Assembly (NCBI GenBank): GCA_900769465.1
Contig: CAAGGT010000180.1
Span: 1 to 37,498, forward strand
Reading direction: 5' to 3'
Source: Bacteroidaceae bacterium
Lineage (GTDB): Bacteria > Bacteroidota > Bacteroidia > Bacteroidales > Bacteroidaceae
Length of the DNA: 37,498 bases
Below are positions 23,983 to 33,200 of this stretch, piece by piece; the stretch's first letter is position 1; each line of letters opens with the position of its first letter. The notes beneath the pieces were generated by a model. That model was not told the DNA's origin. It saw only the letters and a list, made by a program, of their open reading frames with translations, and did not search any database. The position numbers and the translations under genes were made by a program.

Positions 23983-24612
23983 ATGAGAACCACAAAAACC
24001 TTAACATTGTTGGCCGCATTGGCCTTCATTATGACAATTTTCATCCAATGCTCACCCAAAAGCAACGGGACAGCAGAGGCTGCTACAGAGACAACAGGCG
24101 CTGCAGTTGTTGCAGACCACAGCCAGGCTGCCGTATGCGGAATCAGAATTGCATACGTGGAGTATGATTCGCTGTTGCTGAACTACACCTTTGCACAGGA
24201 GGTGCAGAAGGAACTCGTACTCAAGGAGATGAGCATCAACAACATCATTGAGGAGGAGAGAAAGAGCCTGCAGGAAGAGGCCGCTACATTCGAGCGCAAG
24301 GTGCAGAACAACGTGTTTGCAACACAGGAACGCGCACAGGCCGAATATGAGAAGATTATGAAAAAGGACCAGGAGCTGTTGCAGCGCGGACAGGCTATGA
24401 TTGCAGAGCTTGAGAAGGAGAGCCTTGCAAAGTCGAACGAGGTGACACAGAGCATCCTCAACTTCATCAAGGAGTACAACAGCGATTCAAAGTATGATTT
24501 CATTCTCACAAAGATGGGTGGAAATATGCTATATGCAAACCAGGCTCTGGATATCACAAAGGAGGTTATCGAGGGGCTTAACGCAAAACACAGCGCAAAC
24601 GCAAAGAAATAA
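23983..24612 (+). CDS. OmpH/Skp-family lipoprotein
   Basis: The predicted 209 residues start at MRTTKTLTLL. The signal peptide ends in FIQC (Cys23), so it should be lipid-anchored in the envelope, unlike soluble E. coli Skp. A low-complexity Ala/Thr linker (27-50) leads to the OmpH fold: IAYVEYDSLLLNY opens it, a long charged coiled coil spans about 75-160 (KEMSINNIIEEERKSLQEEA, QERAQAEYEKIMKKDQELLQ), and YDFILTKMGGNMLYANQALDIT closes it, all standard for the family. It probably holds unfolded outer-membrane proteins. It is downstream of the small membrane protein gene and ends at a strong terminator. Confidence 0.88.
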   Translation: MRTTKTLTLLAALAFIMTIFIQCSPKSNGTAEAATETTGAAVVADHSQAAVCGIRIAYVEYDSLLLNYTFAQEVQKELVLKEMSINNIIEEERKSLQEEAATFERKVQNNVFATQERAQAEYEKIMKKDQELLQRGQAMIAELEKESLAKSNEVTQSILNFIKEYNSDSKYDFILTKMGGNMLYANQALDITKEVIEGLNAKHSANAKK

Positions 24613-24633
24613 CACAGAAAGCGTAGGATACAC

Positions 24634-24669
24634 AAAAAAGGCTGCACCTTGCAAGGTGCAGCCTTTTTT
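24634..24669. terminator. Bidirectional intrinsic terminator
   Basis: AAAAAAGGCTGCACCTT (24634-24650) pairs perfectly with AAGGTGCAGCCTTTTTT (24653-24669) around a 2-nt centre. It has T-runs on both strands and sits between the convergent OmpH-like gene and aspA, 7 nt past the aspA stop. Confidence 0.92.
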
Positions 24670-24676
24670 AATGTAA

Positions 24677-26092
24677 TCAATATTTCTTGTGCGGCATCTT
24701 GTGCGGCGCTATCATATTCTCGGGACGGAGCATTTCGTCCAGTTCCTCCTTTGAGAGCAGTCCCTCTTCGAGAACCAGGTCGTAGACACTGCGGTTCTCC
24801 CTGAGTGCGCGCTTGGCTATCTTTGCACTGTTCTCGTAACCGAGGACAGGGTTCAGTGCCGTAACAATGCCGATGCTGCCCATCACAAGCTCCTTGCAAT
24901 GCCCCTCGTTGGCTGTGATGCCATCGATACAAAGCACGCGCAAACGAGTCATTCCACGTAACAGCATTCTGATTGATGAGATTATGGAGTGTACGATTAC
25001 CGGCTCCATCACATTGAGCTGCAGCTGTCCGGCCTCGGCAGCGAAAGTTACGGTCAGGTCGTTGCCTATTACGCGGAAACATATCTGGTTCACCACCTCG
25101 GGAATGACCGGGTTGACCTTACCAGGCATGATGCTTGAGCCCGGCTGCATTGGGGGAAGGTTTATCTCGTTGAGACCACAACGCGGGCCGCTTGAGAGCA
25201 GACGCAGGTCGTTACAGATCTTGGATAGTTTTACGGCAAGGCGCTTGAGAGCCGATGAATACATCACCGTTGAACCGGCATCGGGGGTTGCCTCGACAAG
25301 GTTGCCTGCAAGCACGAACTTCTTACCGGAGATGACACGCAGGGCATCGACACAGGCCTGCGCATAACCCGGTTCGGTGTTGATACCAGTACCGATGGCT
25401 GTGGCACCCATGTTCACCTCAAGGAACAGGCGCGCCATTTCGTTCAGACGGCTTACCTCCTCGTCGAGCGTTGCAGCAAAGGCCTCGAACTCCTGTCCCA
25501 ATGTCATGGGGACGGCATCCTGCAACTGTGTACGACCCATCTTGATAACCTGGTTGAACTCGCGGCCTTTGGAACGGAATGACTCTATCAGTCGTTTGAG
25601 CTCACGCACCAGGTCCTCGTTGTGCAGTATGAAGCACAGCTTGAACGATGTGGGATAGGCATCATTTGTCGACTGGGAAAGGTTGACGTGGTCATTGGGG
25701 TGACAATACTGGTATTCACCTTTCTTGTGTCCGAGAATCTCAAGCGCACGGTTGGCCACCACCTCGTTGATATTCATATTGGTGGATGTTCCCGCACCAC
25801 CCTGCATGAGGTCGACAGGAAACTGGTCTACAAGCGCACCTTCCATAATCTCCTCACAGGCCTTCTTGATGGCAGCACCAATTTCCCTGTCCAGAGTACC
25901 GAGCGAGACATTGGCGTGGGCGGCCGCCCACTTGACCATTGCAAGCGCCTTCACATAATAGGGATGATCGCTGATGGTAATTCCCGAGATATCCTTGAAA
26001 TTAACCATTGCACGCAAGGTCTGCGCGCCATAATAAGCATCGGCAGGGACCTGAATCTCGCCTAACGAATCGTGTTCAAGACGTGTTTTCAT
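24677..26092 (-). CDS. aspA: Aspartate ammonia-lyase
   Basis: The predicted 471 residues start at MKTRLEHDSLG (the frame's first ATG is four codons upstream). It interconverts L-aspartate with fumarate and ammonia in the cytosol and feeds the fumarate-respiration branch used by anaerobic Bacteroidales. The superfamily signature GSSIMPGKVNP (about 318-328) is intact, as are GGAGTSTNMNINEV, HPNDHVNLSQSTNDAYPT and the GRTQLQDAVP helix. Aspartase and class II fumarase are close relatives; the N-terminal LEHDSLGEIQVPADAYYGAQT and the ending MIAPHKMPHKKY favour aspartase. It is a monocistronic unit with its own promoter and a terminator. Confidence 0.92.
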   Translation of the reverse strand: MKTRLEHDSLGEIQVPADAYYGAQTLRAMVNFKDISGITISDHPYYVKALAMVKWAAAHANVSLGTLDREIGAAIKKACEEIMEGALVDQFPVDLMQGGAGTSTNMNINEVVANRALEILGHKKGEYQYCHPNDHVNLSQSTNDAYPTSFKLCFILHNEDLVRELKRLIESFRSKGREFNQVIKMGRTQLQDAVPMTLGQEFEAFAATLDEEVSRLNEMARLFLEVNMGATAIGTGINTEPGYAQACVDALRVISGKKFVLAGNLVEATPDAGSTVMYSSALKRLAVKLSKICNDLRLLSSGPRCGLNEINLPPMQPGSSIMPGKVNPVIPEVVNQICFRVIGNDLTVTFAAEAGQLQLNVMEPVIVHSIISSIRMLLRGMTRLRVLCIDGITANEGHCKELVMGSIGIVTALNPVLGYENSAKIAKRALRENRSVYDLVLEEGLLSKEELDEMLRPENMIAPHKMPHKKY

Positions 26093-26164
26093 TATTATAT
26101 GCAATTAAATAACCTTATTCCAAAAACGCGCAACACTGCCGTTTGGTTCGACAGTTGCGATATG

Positions 26165-26193
26165 CGAAGATATAAATTAAATGCGGGAACAAA
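26165..26193 (-). promoter_or_regulatory. Promoter of aspA
   Basis: TTTG at 26190-26193 and TATCTTCG at 26165-26172 on the minus strand are 17 nt apart, slightly short of the usual 19-21. The leader would be about 70 nt. Confidence 0.45.
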
Positions 26194-26232
26194 GAATTTA
26201 TTGCGACAATTTTTGCAAAAGTTGCGGAAATG

Positions 26233-26260
26233 AAAAAAGGAGAGCCTGTTTGCTCTCCTT
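26233..26260 (-). terminator. Terminator of the initiator tRNA gene
   Basis: AAGGAGAGC (26237-26245) pairs perfectly with GCTCTCCTT (26252-26260). On the minus strand the stem runs straight into a T-tract, starting 4 nt past the tRNA end. Confidence 0.88.
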
Positions 26261-26264
26261 ACAG

Positions 26265-26336
26265 TAGCGGGGGAAGGGATCGAACCTCCGGCCTTTGGGT
26301 TATGAGCCCAACGAGCTACCACTGCTCCACCCCGCG
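26265..26336 (-). tRNA. Initiator tRNA-fMet (anticodon CAT)
   Basis: It folds on the minus strand as acceptor CGCGGGG/CCCCGCT, D arm GAGC/GCTC, anticodon arm TTGGG-CTCATAA-CCCAA and T arm GGAGG-TTCGATC-CCTTC, with discriminator A. Initiator marks are the unpaired 1-72 position, three G-C pairs next to the anticodon loop, and A11-U24 in the D stem. Position 72 is U, so the end pair is C1/U72 rather than the C1/A72 of E. coli; it stays unpaired either way. CCA is not encoded. It has its own promoter and terminator. Confidence 0.93.
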
Positions 26337-26356
26337 ATGCGTTCTTAAATCTTGTG

Positions 26357-26387
26357 CAAAGATAGGGCAATTTTTCTTATCCGCAAA
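26357..26387 (-). promoter_or_regulatory. Promoter of the initiator tRNA gene
   Basis: TTTG at 26384-26387, a 19-nt spacer and TATCTTTG at 26357-26364 on the minus strand match the Bacteroidetes consensus perfectly. The -7 box ends 20 nt before the mature tRNA 5' end. Confidence 0.8.
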
Positions 26388-26475
26388 ATTTCCGGATGTT
26401 TTTTTCGGCCTACGGGCAAAAAAAAGACAAAAATGTACAGCACCACGTATTTTTTAAGAAATTTTCCGCCCCGCA

Positions 26476-26514
26476 TTTTTGCACAAAAATGCACAATTGT
26501 GTAATTTTGCAAAA
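26476..26514 (+). promoter_or_regulatory. Promoter and palindromic operator of the TetR gene
   Basis: TTTG (26478-26481), a 20-nt spacer and TAATTTTG (26502-26509) form a consensus promoter. Three palindromes lie over it: TTTTTG-CA-CAAAAA (26476-26489) on the -33 box, CACAATTGTG (26492-26501) in the spacer, and TTTTGCAAAA (26505-26514) on the -7 box. A bound TetR dimer there would block RNA polymerase, suggesting self-repression. Confidence 0.6.
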
Positions 26515-26530
26515 AAAATAAGATAACAGC

Positions 26531-27124
26531 ATGTCCACTATTGAAACGAGAGAGTTACTGATAAAGGTTGCAAGAAAACTTTTTTCGAAACAGGGCATTG
26601 GCAACATAACGATGAACGACATTGCCAAAGCCGCAAACAAAAGCCGAAGAACCGTATATACATATTTCCAAAGCAAGGAGGAGCTGCTTGAGGCAAGCAT
26701 CGAGATGGAGGTGAAGAAGATTTCGGCAGCAGTGACAAAGGTGGCAATGTCGGACCTGCCTGCCGACAAAAAAATCATCAAGCTCGTCTTTGTACGACTG
26801 CAGATGACACGCAACATCGTGCGCCGCAACGGTTGCCTGCACTCGGACTACATACTGATTGTGGAACATATACGCAAAAGCTTTGACACAAAGGAGATTG
26901 CACTCTTCAGGCATATAATCTCCGAAGGCAACCAGAAGGGTATCTTCAGTAGCGAAAGCCCCGACCTGGCAGCGCGTTTCCTGCACTTTTGCCTCAAAGG
27001 CATTGAGTTCCCGTTCATCAATGGAATAATAAACCGCAACAATGACGACCAGTTCGTGTACCACTTTACCGAGAGGGTGATACTTAATGCGTTAGGACAC
27101 AAAGCAACCGAAAATATCCAATAA
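26531..27124 (+). CDS. TetR-family transcriptional regulator
   Basis: The product has 197 residues. The N-terminal helix-turn-helix is clear: ELLIKVARKLFSKQGIGNIT, then MNDIAKAANKSRRTVYTYFQ and SKEELLEASI (about 7-58). The C-terminal ligand/dimer domain is all-helical and gives no hint of the ligand. The gene is followed after 3 nt by an RluA-type pseudouridine synthase on the same strand, so the two are almost certainly cotranscribed. The upstream promoter is covered by palindromes that could be its operator. There is no efflux gene next to it, which is unusual for TetR regulators and leaves the target open. Confidence 0.9.
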   Translation: MSTIETRELLIKVARKLFSKQGIGNITMNDIAKAANKSRRTVYTYFQSKEELLEASIEMEVKKISAAVTKVAMSDLPADKKIIKLVFVRLQMTRNIVRRNGCLHSDYILIVEHIRKSFDTKEIALFRHIISEGNQKGIFSSESPDLAARFLHFCLKGIEFPFINGIINRNNDDQFVYHFTERVILNALGHKATENIQ

Positions 27125-27127
27125 GCA

Positions 27128-27796
27128 ATGAAAGTACTTTACGAGGACAACCATATAATTGTCATTAACAAAGCTGCCGGCGAGATTGTACAGGGCGACA
27201 AGACCGGGGATGAACCATTGTGCGAGACAATGAAGAGGTATCTCAAGGAAAAGTATGCCAAGCCAGGCAATGTTTTCGTGGGACTGCCGCACAGGCTCGA
27301 CCGTCCGGTGAGCGGCATTGTGGTATTTGCAAAGACAAGCAAGGCTCTTGAGAGGCTGAACAGAATGTTCAGCGAAGGGAGTGTGAAAAAGATATACTGG
27401 GCCTTGACAAAGGGTATTCCTGTACCGGCCGAAGCTGAGCTTGAGAGTTGGATACTGCGCAACGAGAAGATGAACAAAAGTTTCTCCTACCCCAAAGAGG
27501 TCAAGGGTTCAAAACGTGCGGTCCTGCACTACAGGCTTGCTGCTGCATCGCAGAACTACAACCTGATTGAGGTGGAGCTCAAGACAGGCCGCCACCACCA
27601 GATACGTTGCCAACTGTCATCGATAGGTTGCCCCATAAAGGGTGACCTTAAATATGGCGCGCAGCGCTCAAACCCCGACGGCAGCATATCACTGCACGCA
27701 CGCTACATTGAGTTCACGCATCCTGTATCCAAAGAGCCCATAGCAATAACTGCTCCCCTGCCCGATGACAGGCTGTGGCAATGCTTTGAGAAATGA
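27128..27796 (+). CDS. RluA-family RNA pseudouridine synthase
   Basis: The product has 222 residues, made only of the catalytic domain without an S4 domain. The active site HRLDRPVSG (55-63) holds the catalytic Asp58; YEDNHIIVINKAAGEIVQ near the start and ELKTGRHHQIRCQLSSIGCPIKGDLKYGA toward the end are further RluA-family blocks. It isomerises uridine to pseudouridine in rRNA or tRNA; the exact site (RluA-, RluC/D- or TruC-like) cannot be set from sequence alone. The start is 3 nt after the TetR stop. Confidence 0.93.
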   Translation: MKVLYEDNHIIVINKAAGEIVQGDKTGDEPLCETMKRYLKEKYAKPGNVFVGLPHRLDRPVSGIVVFAKTSKALERLNRMFSEGSVKKIYWALTKGIPVPAEAELESWILRNEKMNKSFSYPKEVKGSKRAVLHYRLAAASQNYNLIEVELKTGRHHQIRCQLSSIGCPIKGDLKYGAQRSNPDGSISLHARYIEFTHPVSKEPIAITAPLPDDRLWQCFEK

Positions 27797-27820
27797 CATA
27801 AAACGGATTTCATAAACACA

Positions 27821-27868
27821 TATATAACAATCCTGCTCCTCCATTTGAGTGAGCAGGATTGTTATATA
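27821..27868. terminator. Long hairpin between convergent genes
   Basis: TATATAACAATCCTGCTC (27821-27838) pairs perfectly over 18 bp with GAGCAGGATTGTTATATA (27851-27868), with a 12-nt loop. It lies between the pseudouridine synthase stop and the M16 stop at 27896. Neither strand has a clear T-tract, so it may act as a 3'-end stabiliser as well as a terminator. Confidence 0.7.
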
Positions 27869-27895
27869 TAAGTGCAGCGAGAAACCTTTTACAGT

Positions 27896-29137
27896 TCACT
27901 TTTCAGATTTCAGATAGTACAGCACCGAACTGTTTCCTCTGCGGAAAAGCTCCTTTGCGGCCATCTGAACCTGTGCTGCCGTGACAGCTCGGTAGCGTTC
28001 CGGTTCGCGCAGATGGGAATCGAGGTCGCCACGCAGTTCGGCAAGCGCAATGTTGTTGCTCAAGTTCTCACCGCCTATATTTCTGAAGGTATATTCCGAC
28101 TCAAAGCGGTTCCTAACCTTTTCGAGTTCATCCTCGGGTACGGGTTCATCCTTCAGTGCATCGAGTTCGCGCCACAAGGCAGCCTCGGCATCCTCCATTC
28201 CAACACCCTGGGCCACACGCGAATATATCCAAAACATTCCGGCATCCTCACTGCCCGAGATGAAAGCATCTATCTTGGAGAAGAGTTTCTGCTCCCTGAC
28301 AAGGCGCAGGAGAAAACGGCCAGAGTAGCCGTTGGATAGCACATCAGAGATTACGTCACAGGGGTAATAGTCGGCATCGAGCCTGCCACCCATATGAAAT
28401 CCCATATAGAGGGCATTCTCGGGGACATTACGGTACACCACCTTGCGGCGCTGCCTTACCTGGCGCGGCTCAACGGGAAGCACCGGTTTCACAAAGCCTT
28501 TGGCCGGAATGGCACCGAACCACTTGTTGCTCCACTCCATTACCTGTTCAAAGGAGATATTGCCCACCACGGCAAGCACTGCGTTGTCGGGGGCGTAATG
28601 TGTTTTGTAGAATTTGCGTATGACAGAGACCGGCACATCGGCAATGTGCGAGAGTCTGCGCCCGATGGTAGACCAGCGGTAAGGGTGTTTCTTGAATGCC
28701 ATAGCACGCAGAATCATACTCACGTCGCCATAGGGTTTGTTTAGTGTCGTCTGTTTGAACTCCTCCATCACCACCTGTCGCTGTACATCGACCTTGCTCT
28801 TTTCAAAGGTTATGTTGCACATACGGTCACTCTCCATCCAGAAAGCCAGCTCGGCATTCTGTTTCGGGAGTGAGATGTAGTAGTTCGTGACATCGTTATT
28901 GGTGTAAGCATTGTTCTCGCCACCGGCACTCTCAAGCGGTTCATCGAACGACGGCACAGCCTTTGTACCCTCGAACATAAGATGCTCGAGCAGATGGGCC
29001 AAGCCGGTGTGTTCATAGCTTTCATTGCGGGCACCGACACCGTAGAGAAGATTCACATATACCATCTGCGAGTCATTGACCGGTATATGCAGTACACGCA
29101 GACCGTTGGAGAGGGTTGCTTTATTGGGCTCCATCAT
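27896..29137 (-). CDS. M16-family zinc peptidase (insulinase-like)
   Basis: The product has 413 residues, the length of one M16 N+C domain pair. The inverted zinc motif HLLEH is at 48-52 in HTGLAHLLEHLMFEGT, with the third ligand probably Glu125 or Glu126 (VVMEEFKQ). The C-terminal half carries the typical LVREQKLFSKIDAFISGSED segment. No signal peptide is visible, so the mature site is probably the cytosol, though related Bacteroidales proteins are exported. It may degrade oligopeptides. Its start overlaps the end of the cyclophilin gene by 17 nt, so the two are translationally linked. Two adjacent ATGs are present; I keep the first. Confidence 0.9.
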   Translation of the reverse strand: MMEPNKATLSNGLRVLHIPVNDSQMVYVNLLYGVGARNESYEHTGLAHLLEHLMFEGTKAVPSFDEPLESAGGENNAYTNNDVTNYYISLPKQNAELAFWMESDRMCNITFEKSKVDVQRQVVMEEFKQTTLNKPYGDVSMILRAMAFKKHPYRWSTIGRRLSHIADVPVSVIRKFYKTHYAPDNAVLAVVGNISFEQVMEWSNKWFGAIPAKGFVKPVLPVEPRQVRQRRKVVYRNVPENALYMGFHMGGRLDADYYPCDVISDVLSNGYSGRFLLRLVREQKLFSKIDAFISGSEDAGMFWIYSRVAQGVGMEDAEAALWRELDALKDEPVPEDELEKVRNRFESEYTFRNIGGENLSNNIALAELRGDLDSHLREPERYRAVTAAQVQMAAKELFRRGNSSVLYYLKSEK

Positions 29138-30011
29138 TCATTACTGTGATTTTATTTATGACAACATCCTCGCGCGGACGGCCTTCATATACACTCACCC
29201 ACGAAATGGCATCGACGACATCCATTCCCTCGACCACCTCGCCAAAGACTGTATAGTAGGGATCGAGAGCCGGCATTCCGCCATTCTCCACATAGGCTGC
29301 ACGCTGTGCCTTGCTGTAGTGGAACTCCTTGTCACGTGCAGCCTTGCGCGCCTCGTTCATCAACTCCGAAATCCTTTTCTTGTACTCCTTTTCCTTCTCT
29401 TTGTCCACCTCGGCCATAGCGCTCAACTTGTTGAGTTCCTTGAGGTACGGTTTCTGCAATTCCAGGAACATCTTGTTCACGAGTTCCTTGTTGTAGAGTT
29501 TCTCGGCAGCATCAACGTCGCTCTCCTTGACCTTTTTGTTTGAAACGATGTAGAAGTGTCCACCCGAGGATCTTATGCCCTTGGTGTGGCTTGGAGCAGC
29601 CAAAGCACCACGTTTGTGAAGACGTTTTGTGGCATCTATTTCGTGCGGTACGGTGTAATCGACATCGCTTGCGCCCATATTTTTCCTGAACTTGCGGTCA
29701 TTGACCGATGTGTAGTCGCCGGTCTGTATCATTGAGCCTGGCACTACCCTATAGAATATCTGACCGTCGTAATAACCGTTCATCACAAGGTTTATGAAAT
29801 TCTTGCGGTGCAACGGAGCCTCGCGATACAGTTTTATCTTTACGTCGCCACGCGAGGTGGACATCAATACATACTGGTCGCAATCGGGGCTGTCGGCATT
29901 CAGTTCCTTCAACTCCAAGCCGTTCCTGGGTTTGGCCGGCTGCTTGACAGTACCACTGTCGCAAGCGACAAACAGGGCAAGCAGTGAGAACGCAAATAAA
30001 ATCTTCTTCAT
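29121..30011 (-). CDS. Cyclophilin-type peptidyl-prolyl isomerase, lipoprotein
   Basis: The predicted 296 residues start at MKKILFAFSLL. The frame is open 21 codons further, but those residues do not fit a signal sequence. Lipobox FVAC with Cys17 predicts a lipid-anchored envelope isomerase that helps fold exported proteins. The cyclophilin fold runs about 45-162 (STSRGDVKIKLY, FINLVMNGYYDGQIFYRVVPGSMIQTGD with Arg88 and Gln96 of the active site) and resumes about 240-292 (VFGEVVEGMDVVDAI). Between them is a charged helical insert of about 75 residues (KEKEKEYKKRISELMNEARK). It overlaps the M16 gene by 17 nt. Confidence 0.88.
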   Translation of the reverse strand: MKKILFAFSLLALFVACDSGTVKQPAKPRNGLELKELNADSPDCDQYVLMSTSRGDVKIKLYREAPLHRKNFINLVMNGYYDGQIFYRVVPGSMIQTGDYTSVNDRKFRKNMGASDVDYTVPHEIDATKRLHKRGALAAPSHTKGIRSSGGHFYIVSNKKVKESDVDAAEKLYNKELVNKMFLELQKPYLKELNKLSAMAEVDKEKEKEYKKRISELMNEARKAARDKEFHYSKAQRAAYVENGGMPALDPYYTVFGEVVEGMDVVDAISWVSVYEGRPREDVVINKITVMNDGAQ

Positions 30012-30053
30012 AATCATACCGTTTTTTCGTGGAACACATACTGTTCTATAGTA

Positions 30054-30061
30054 CAAATTTA
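30054..30061 (-). promoter_or_regulatory. -7 box of the cyclophilin / M16 operon
   Basis: TAAATTTG on the minus strand matches TAnnTTTG exactly, 42 nt before the ATG at 30011. No convincing -33 TTTG is present at the right distance. Confidence 0.4.
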
Positions 30062-30200
30062 GGGATTTTTTCAATAAAAAAGGCCTAAACAGACAAAAGT
30101 TATGACAACTGGATTGTTAAAAGTGAGACAAACTGCCGCAGTGGGAGAAAAAGCCGCAAACTAATGCTCACAAAAATGCTGTAATGCGGCTGTTTTTGGT

Positions 30201-30208
30201 TAATTTTG
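30201..30208 (+). promoter_or_regulatory. -7 box of the tamB-tamL operon
   Basis: TAATTTTG fits the consensus and lies 40 nt before the tamB ATG. The -33 region is not a good match. It is the same octamer as the TetR promoter box. Confidence 0.4.
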
Positions 30209-30248
30209 CATAGCAAAAAGGCATCTGAAACAAGTTGTACGCATTGGA

Positions 30249-33200
30249 ATGGAAAAAAGGAATCGGGTACATATTATATTAAGGACTGTGCTGATGATTG
30301 TCGTTGTTCCGACTGTCATCATAGGCATACTAATAGCCCTGATATACCTGCCTCCTGTGCAACGTGCCATTGTTGCCAAAGCCTGTGAGGAGATTGGTGC
30401 AAGGAGCGGATACAAGGTGGATATGAAATCTGTCACATTGTCGTTCCCACTAAAGCTGAAGGCAAGGGATTTCAGCATGTCAAAAGGCGAAACCCTCTAT
30501 TTCAGCGGCAATGGCATCGATGCCAATATCTCATTGCTGCCCCTGTTCTCGGGAGAGGTGGAGATAAACTATATCTTGCTTGAAGGCATTGACATTGACA
30601 CGCACGATCTCTTACCCGATGCCCACGTAGAGGGCAAGGTGGGATATTTGAGAGCTGTTGCAAGGAACGCCGATCTGCAACAGGCTGTTGCAGACATAAG
30701 GCAGCTATATATCACCGACACCGACATTGACATTGCACTGACAGGTAGCAGCGACGACGAGGAGAGCCAACCCCTGGAGTGGATTGTAAAGCTGCACAGC
30801 GGCCGCATAAGGAACAGCCGCATAGGCATTTCCATTCCCGATGACACACTCAAGGCCGGGTTATACATAGATGAGCTGCAGCTCGACAGAGGAAGCATTG
30901 ACATACCCACGTCGAGTTTCGCCGTCAAGAGTCTTGCTTTGCATGGTTGCAGTATGGATTACGACAAAGGGGACAAGACTCCCGAACAGACACCGCTTGA
31001 CCACATAAGCCTAGAGAAGATATACATTGATGCCACCGATTTGCGTTATGCCACCCTTGACGACATAAGCGCAAACATCACACACATATCACTTGAACAA
31101 CCCGGCGGACTTGCCATCACCGATGCATCCACACTGTTCACAAGCAACAGCGACACACTGACATTGCACAGGTTCAGCATCGAGAGCCGCAACGGCTCAC
31201 GCATATCCTGCCACAGCACAATTCCGCAAAAGGCACTCAAGGACCCACAGGGAGAGCGTTTCGTGGCTGAACTGTCGGCCGTTGTAGACAAACGCGACCT
31301 CGCAAGGCTGGTGACACCCGACGTCTATGACAAACTACACTATTTCAACGGGCCGATGCTGGAGGCCGGGCTCGCATTGGGCGGCAACATACAGCAGATT
31401 GATATTGACACCGTAATGCTCAACTTCAACGGAGTTGGAAGCTTCAATGCGAACGGTAACATAAAAGAGATACTGGACAAGGAGAAGAGAAACGGATACA
31501 TCGCTCTGAAGGGAGAGATTGATGACATCGGACTTTTCACCGGACACCATAACGACAGTGTGGACATCAAGGCCACTGCAGATGGCAAGATTGATTACAG
31601 TTGCGACATCATTGGTGCCGAGATGGCGCTGCGCAGCGCAGATGCCGTGATTGATGCGACAGGACACTACGACATTGCCGACACCACATACAATGCAGAG
31701 ATAAAGGTGGAACAGCTTGCACTCGCAAACATTCTGCCCGACATACCGCTGCACAGGCTCAAGATGGGACTCAAGGCCAAAGGCTGCGGAACGGACCTCT
31801 TCGACACCGGCACACACTACGACGTAGAGATTGAGGTTGACACGTTGCACTATGCAGGATACAGGCTCCACTCCATCAGTGCAAAGGCATTGCAGAGCGA
31901 TAATGTATCGTCAATAGAGGTCGACGGCAAGGAAAGGGAGCTGCTGTTCGGCATAGATGCCACCACAACACTGAATGCATCGGGTATAGACAACCGCACC
32001 ACCATTGAACTGACAAATGCCGACCTGAAAGAGATTGGCGTTGTGGACTCACTGCTCAAAGTGTCGGCAAACATTGACATAGCTGCCACAAGCGACCTCA
32101 AGGAGAGCCATAGCCTGAAGGTGAACGGAAGCAGCATGGCCATAATGACAAAGCAGAACCGTTTCACCCCCGAGGACCTGTCGCTGGACTTTACCACAAG
32201 CCCCGGTGGAACAAGCATAAAGATGCTCAACGGAGACCTTAAGATTGACGGCGAAATGGATTGCGGATACAACGGGCTGTTTGCCGCAATGGACGAGATT
32301 GCAAGGATGAACGGCAGCATAATGAGCGGCAAAAGCAAACTATACCACCTCGATGACTACGAGAGGGTGCTGCCACGCATCTCCCTGGACTTCAAGTGCG
32401 GAGAGAGGAACGTCCTGCACAATTTCCTAGCATTCACAGGCATTGGAACAAAGAGGATTTCCGTAGATGCCGACATATCACAAAAGCGCGGACTCAACAT
32501 CAACGGCAACATATTGGGCTTCAGTTCGGGTGACATAAGCCTGGACAGCATAAAATTCGTGACACGCCAACACAACGAGAAGCTCCATTACATAATGGGC
32601 GGCATAGGCCTGCACATTGCATCACTCGACGAAGAACACAGCCACAACGCCCTGCTCTATGGCAACATACTGCACGACACTATAACCACAAACATCATGC
32701 TGCGCGATGACATTGGCAAGATAGAGAGCAAGGTGAGCTTTGCCACACACCTGACCCCGGGCAACCTGAACATACACTTTGCCCCCGAGGCACTGATACT
32801 GGGTGCCCCGTTCGCATTCAGCAAGCGGAACCACATCAACATAGGAAAAGCAATGTCGGTAGATGCCAACGTTGTTTTCACAGGCAGCGACAACGCAGGT
32901 TTTCACCTCTATACCATCCCCGATGAAAAAGCCAAGTACAACGCCAACCTCAACATCTTCAACATAAACCTTTCCAGGATTTCCAGTTCACTCCCCGGAT
33001 TACCCGATATCGGTGGAAACATTTTCGCCAAGCTGAACTACAGGAAGGACAAGGATGGTGACACATTCACCTGCAACGCCAATGCCAACGGCATAACATA
33101 CAACGGATACAAGGCCGGCGACGGCAACATAAAACTCATCTACTCCCCAAAGACCGACGAGGTACACGACATAAGCTGTACCATAGGACACAACGGCAAG

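Noticed and set aside
24183..25082. Minus-strand frame of 299 codons across the OmpH-like gene and aspA
   Set aside because: It crosses two well-supported genes and a strong terminator, and the product has no coherent domain.
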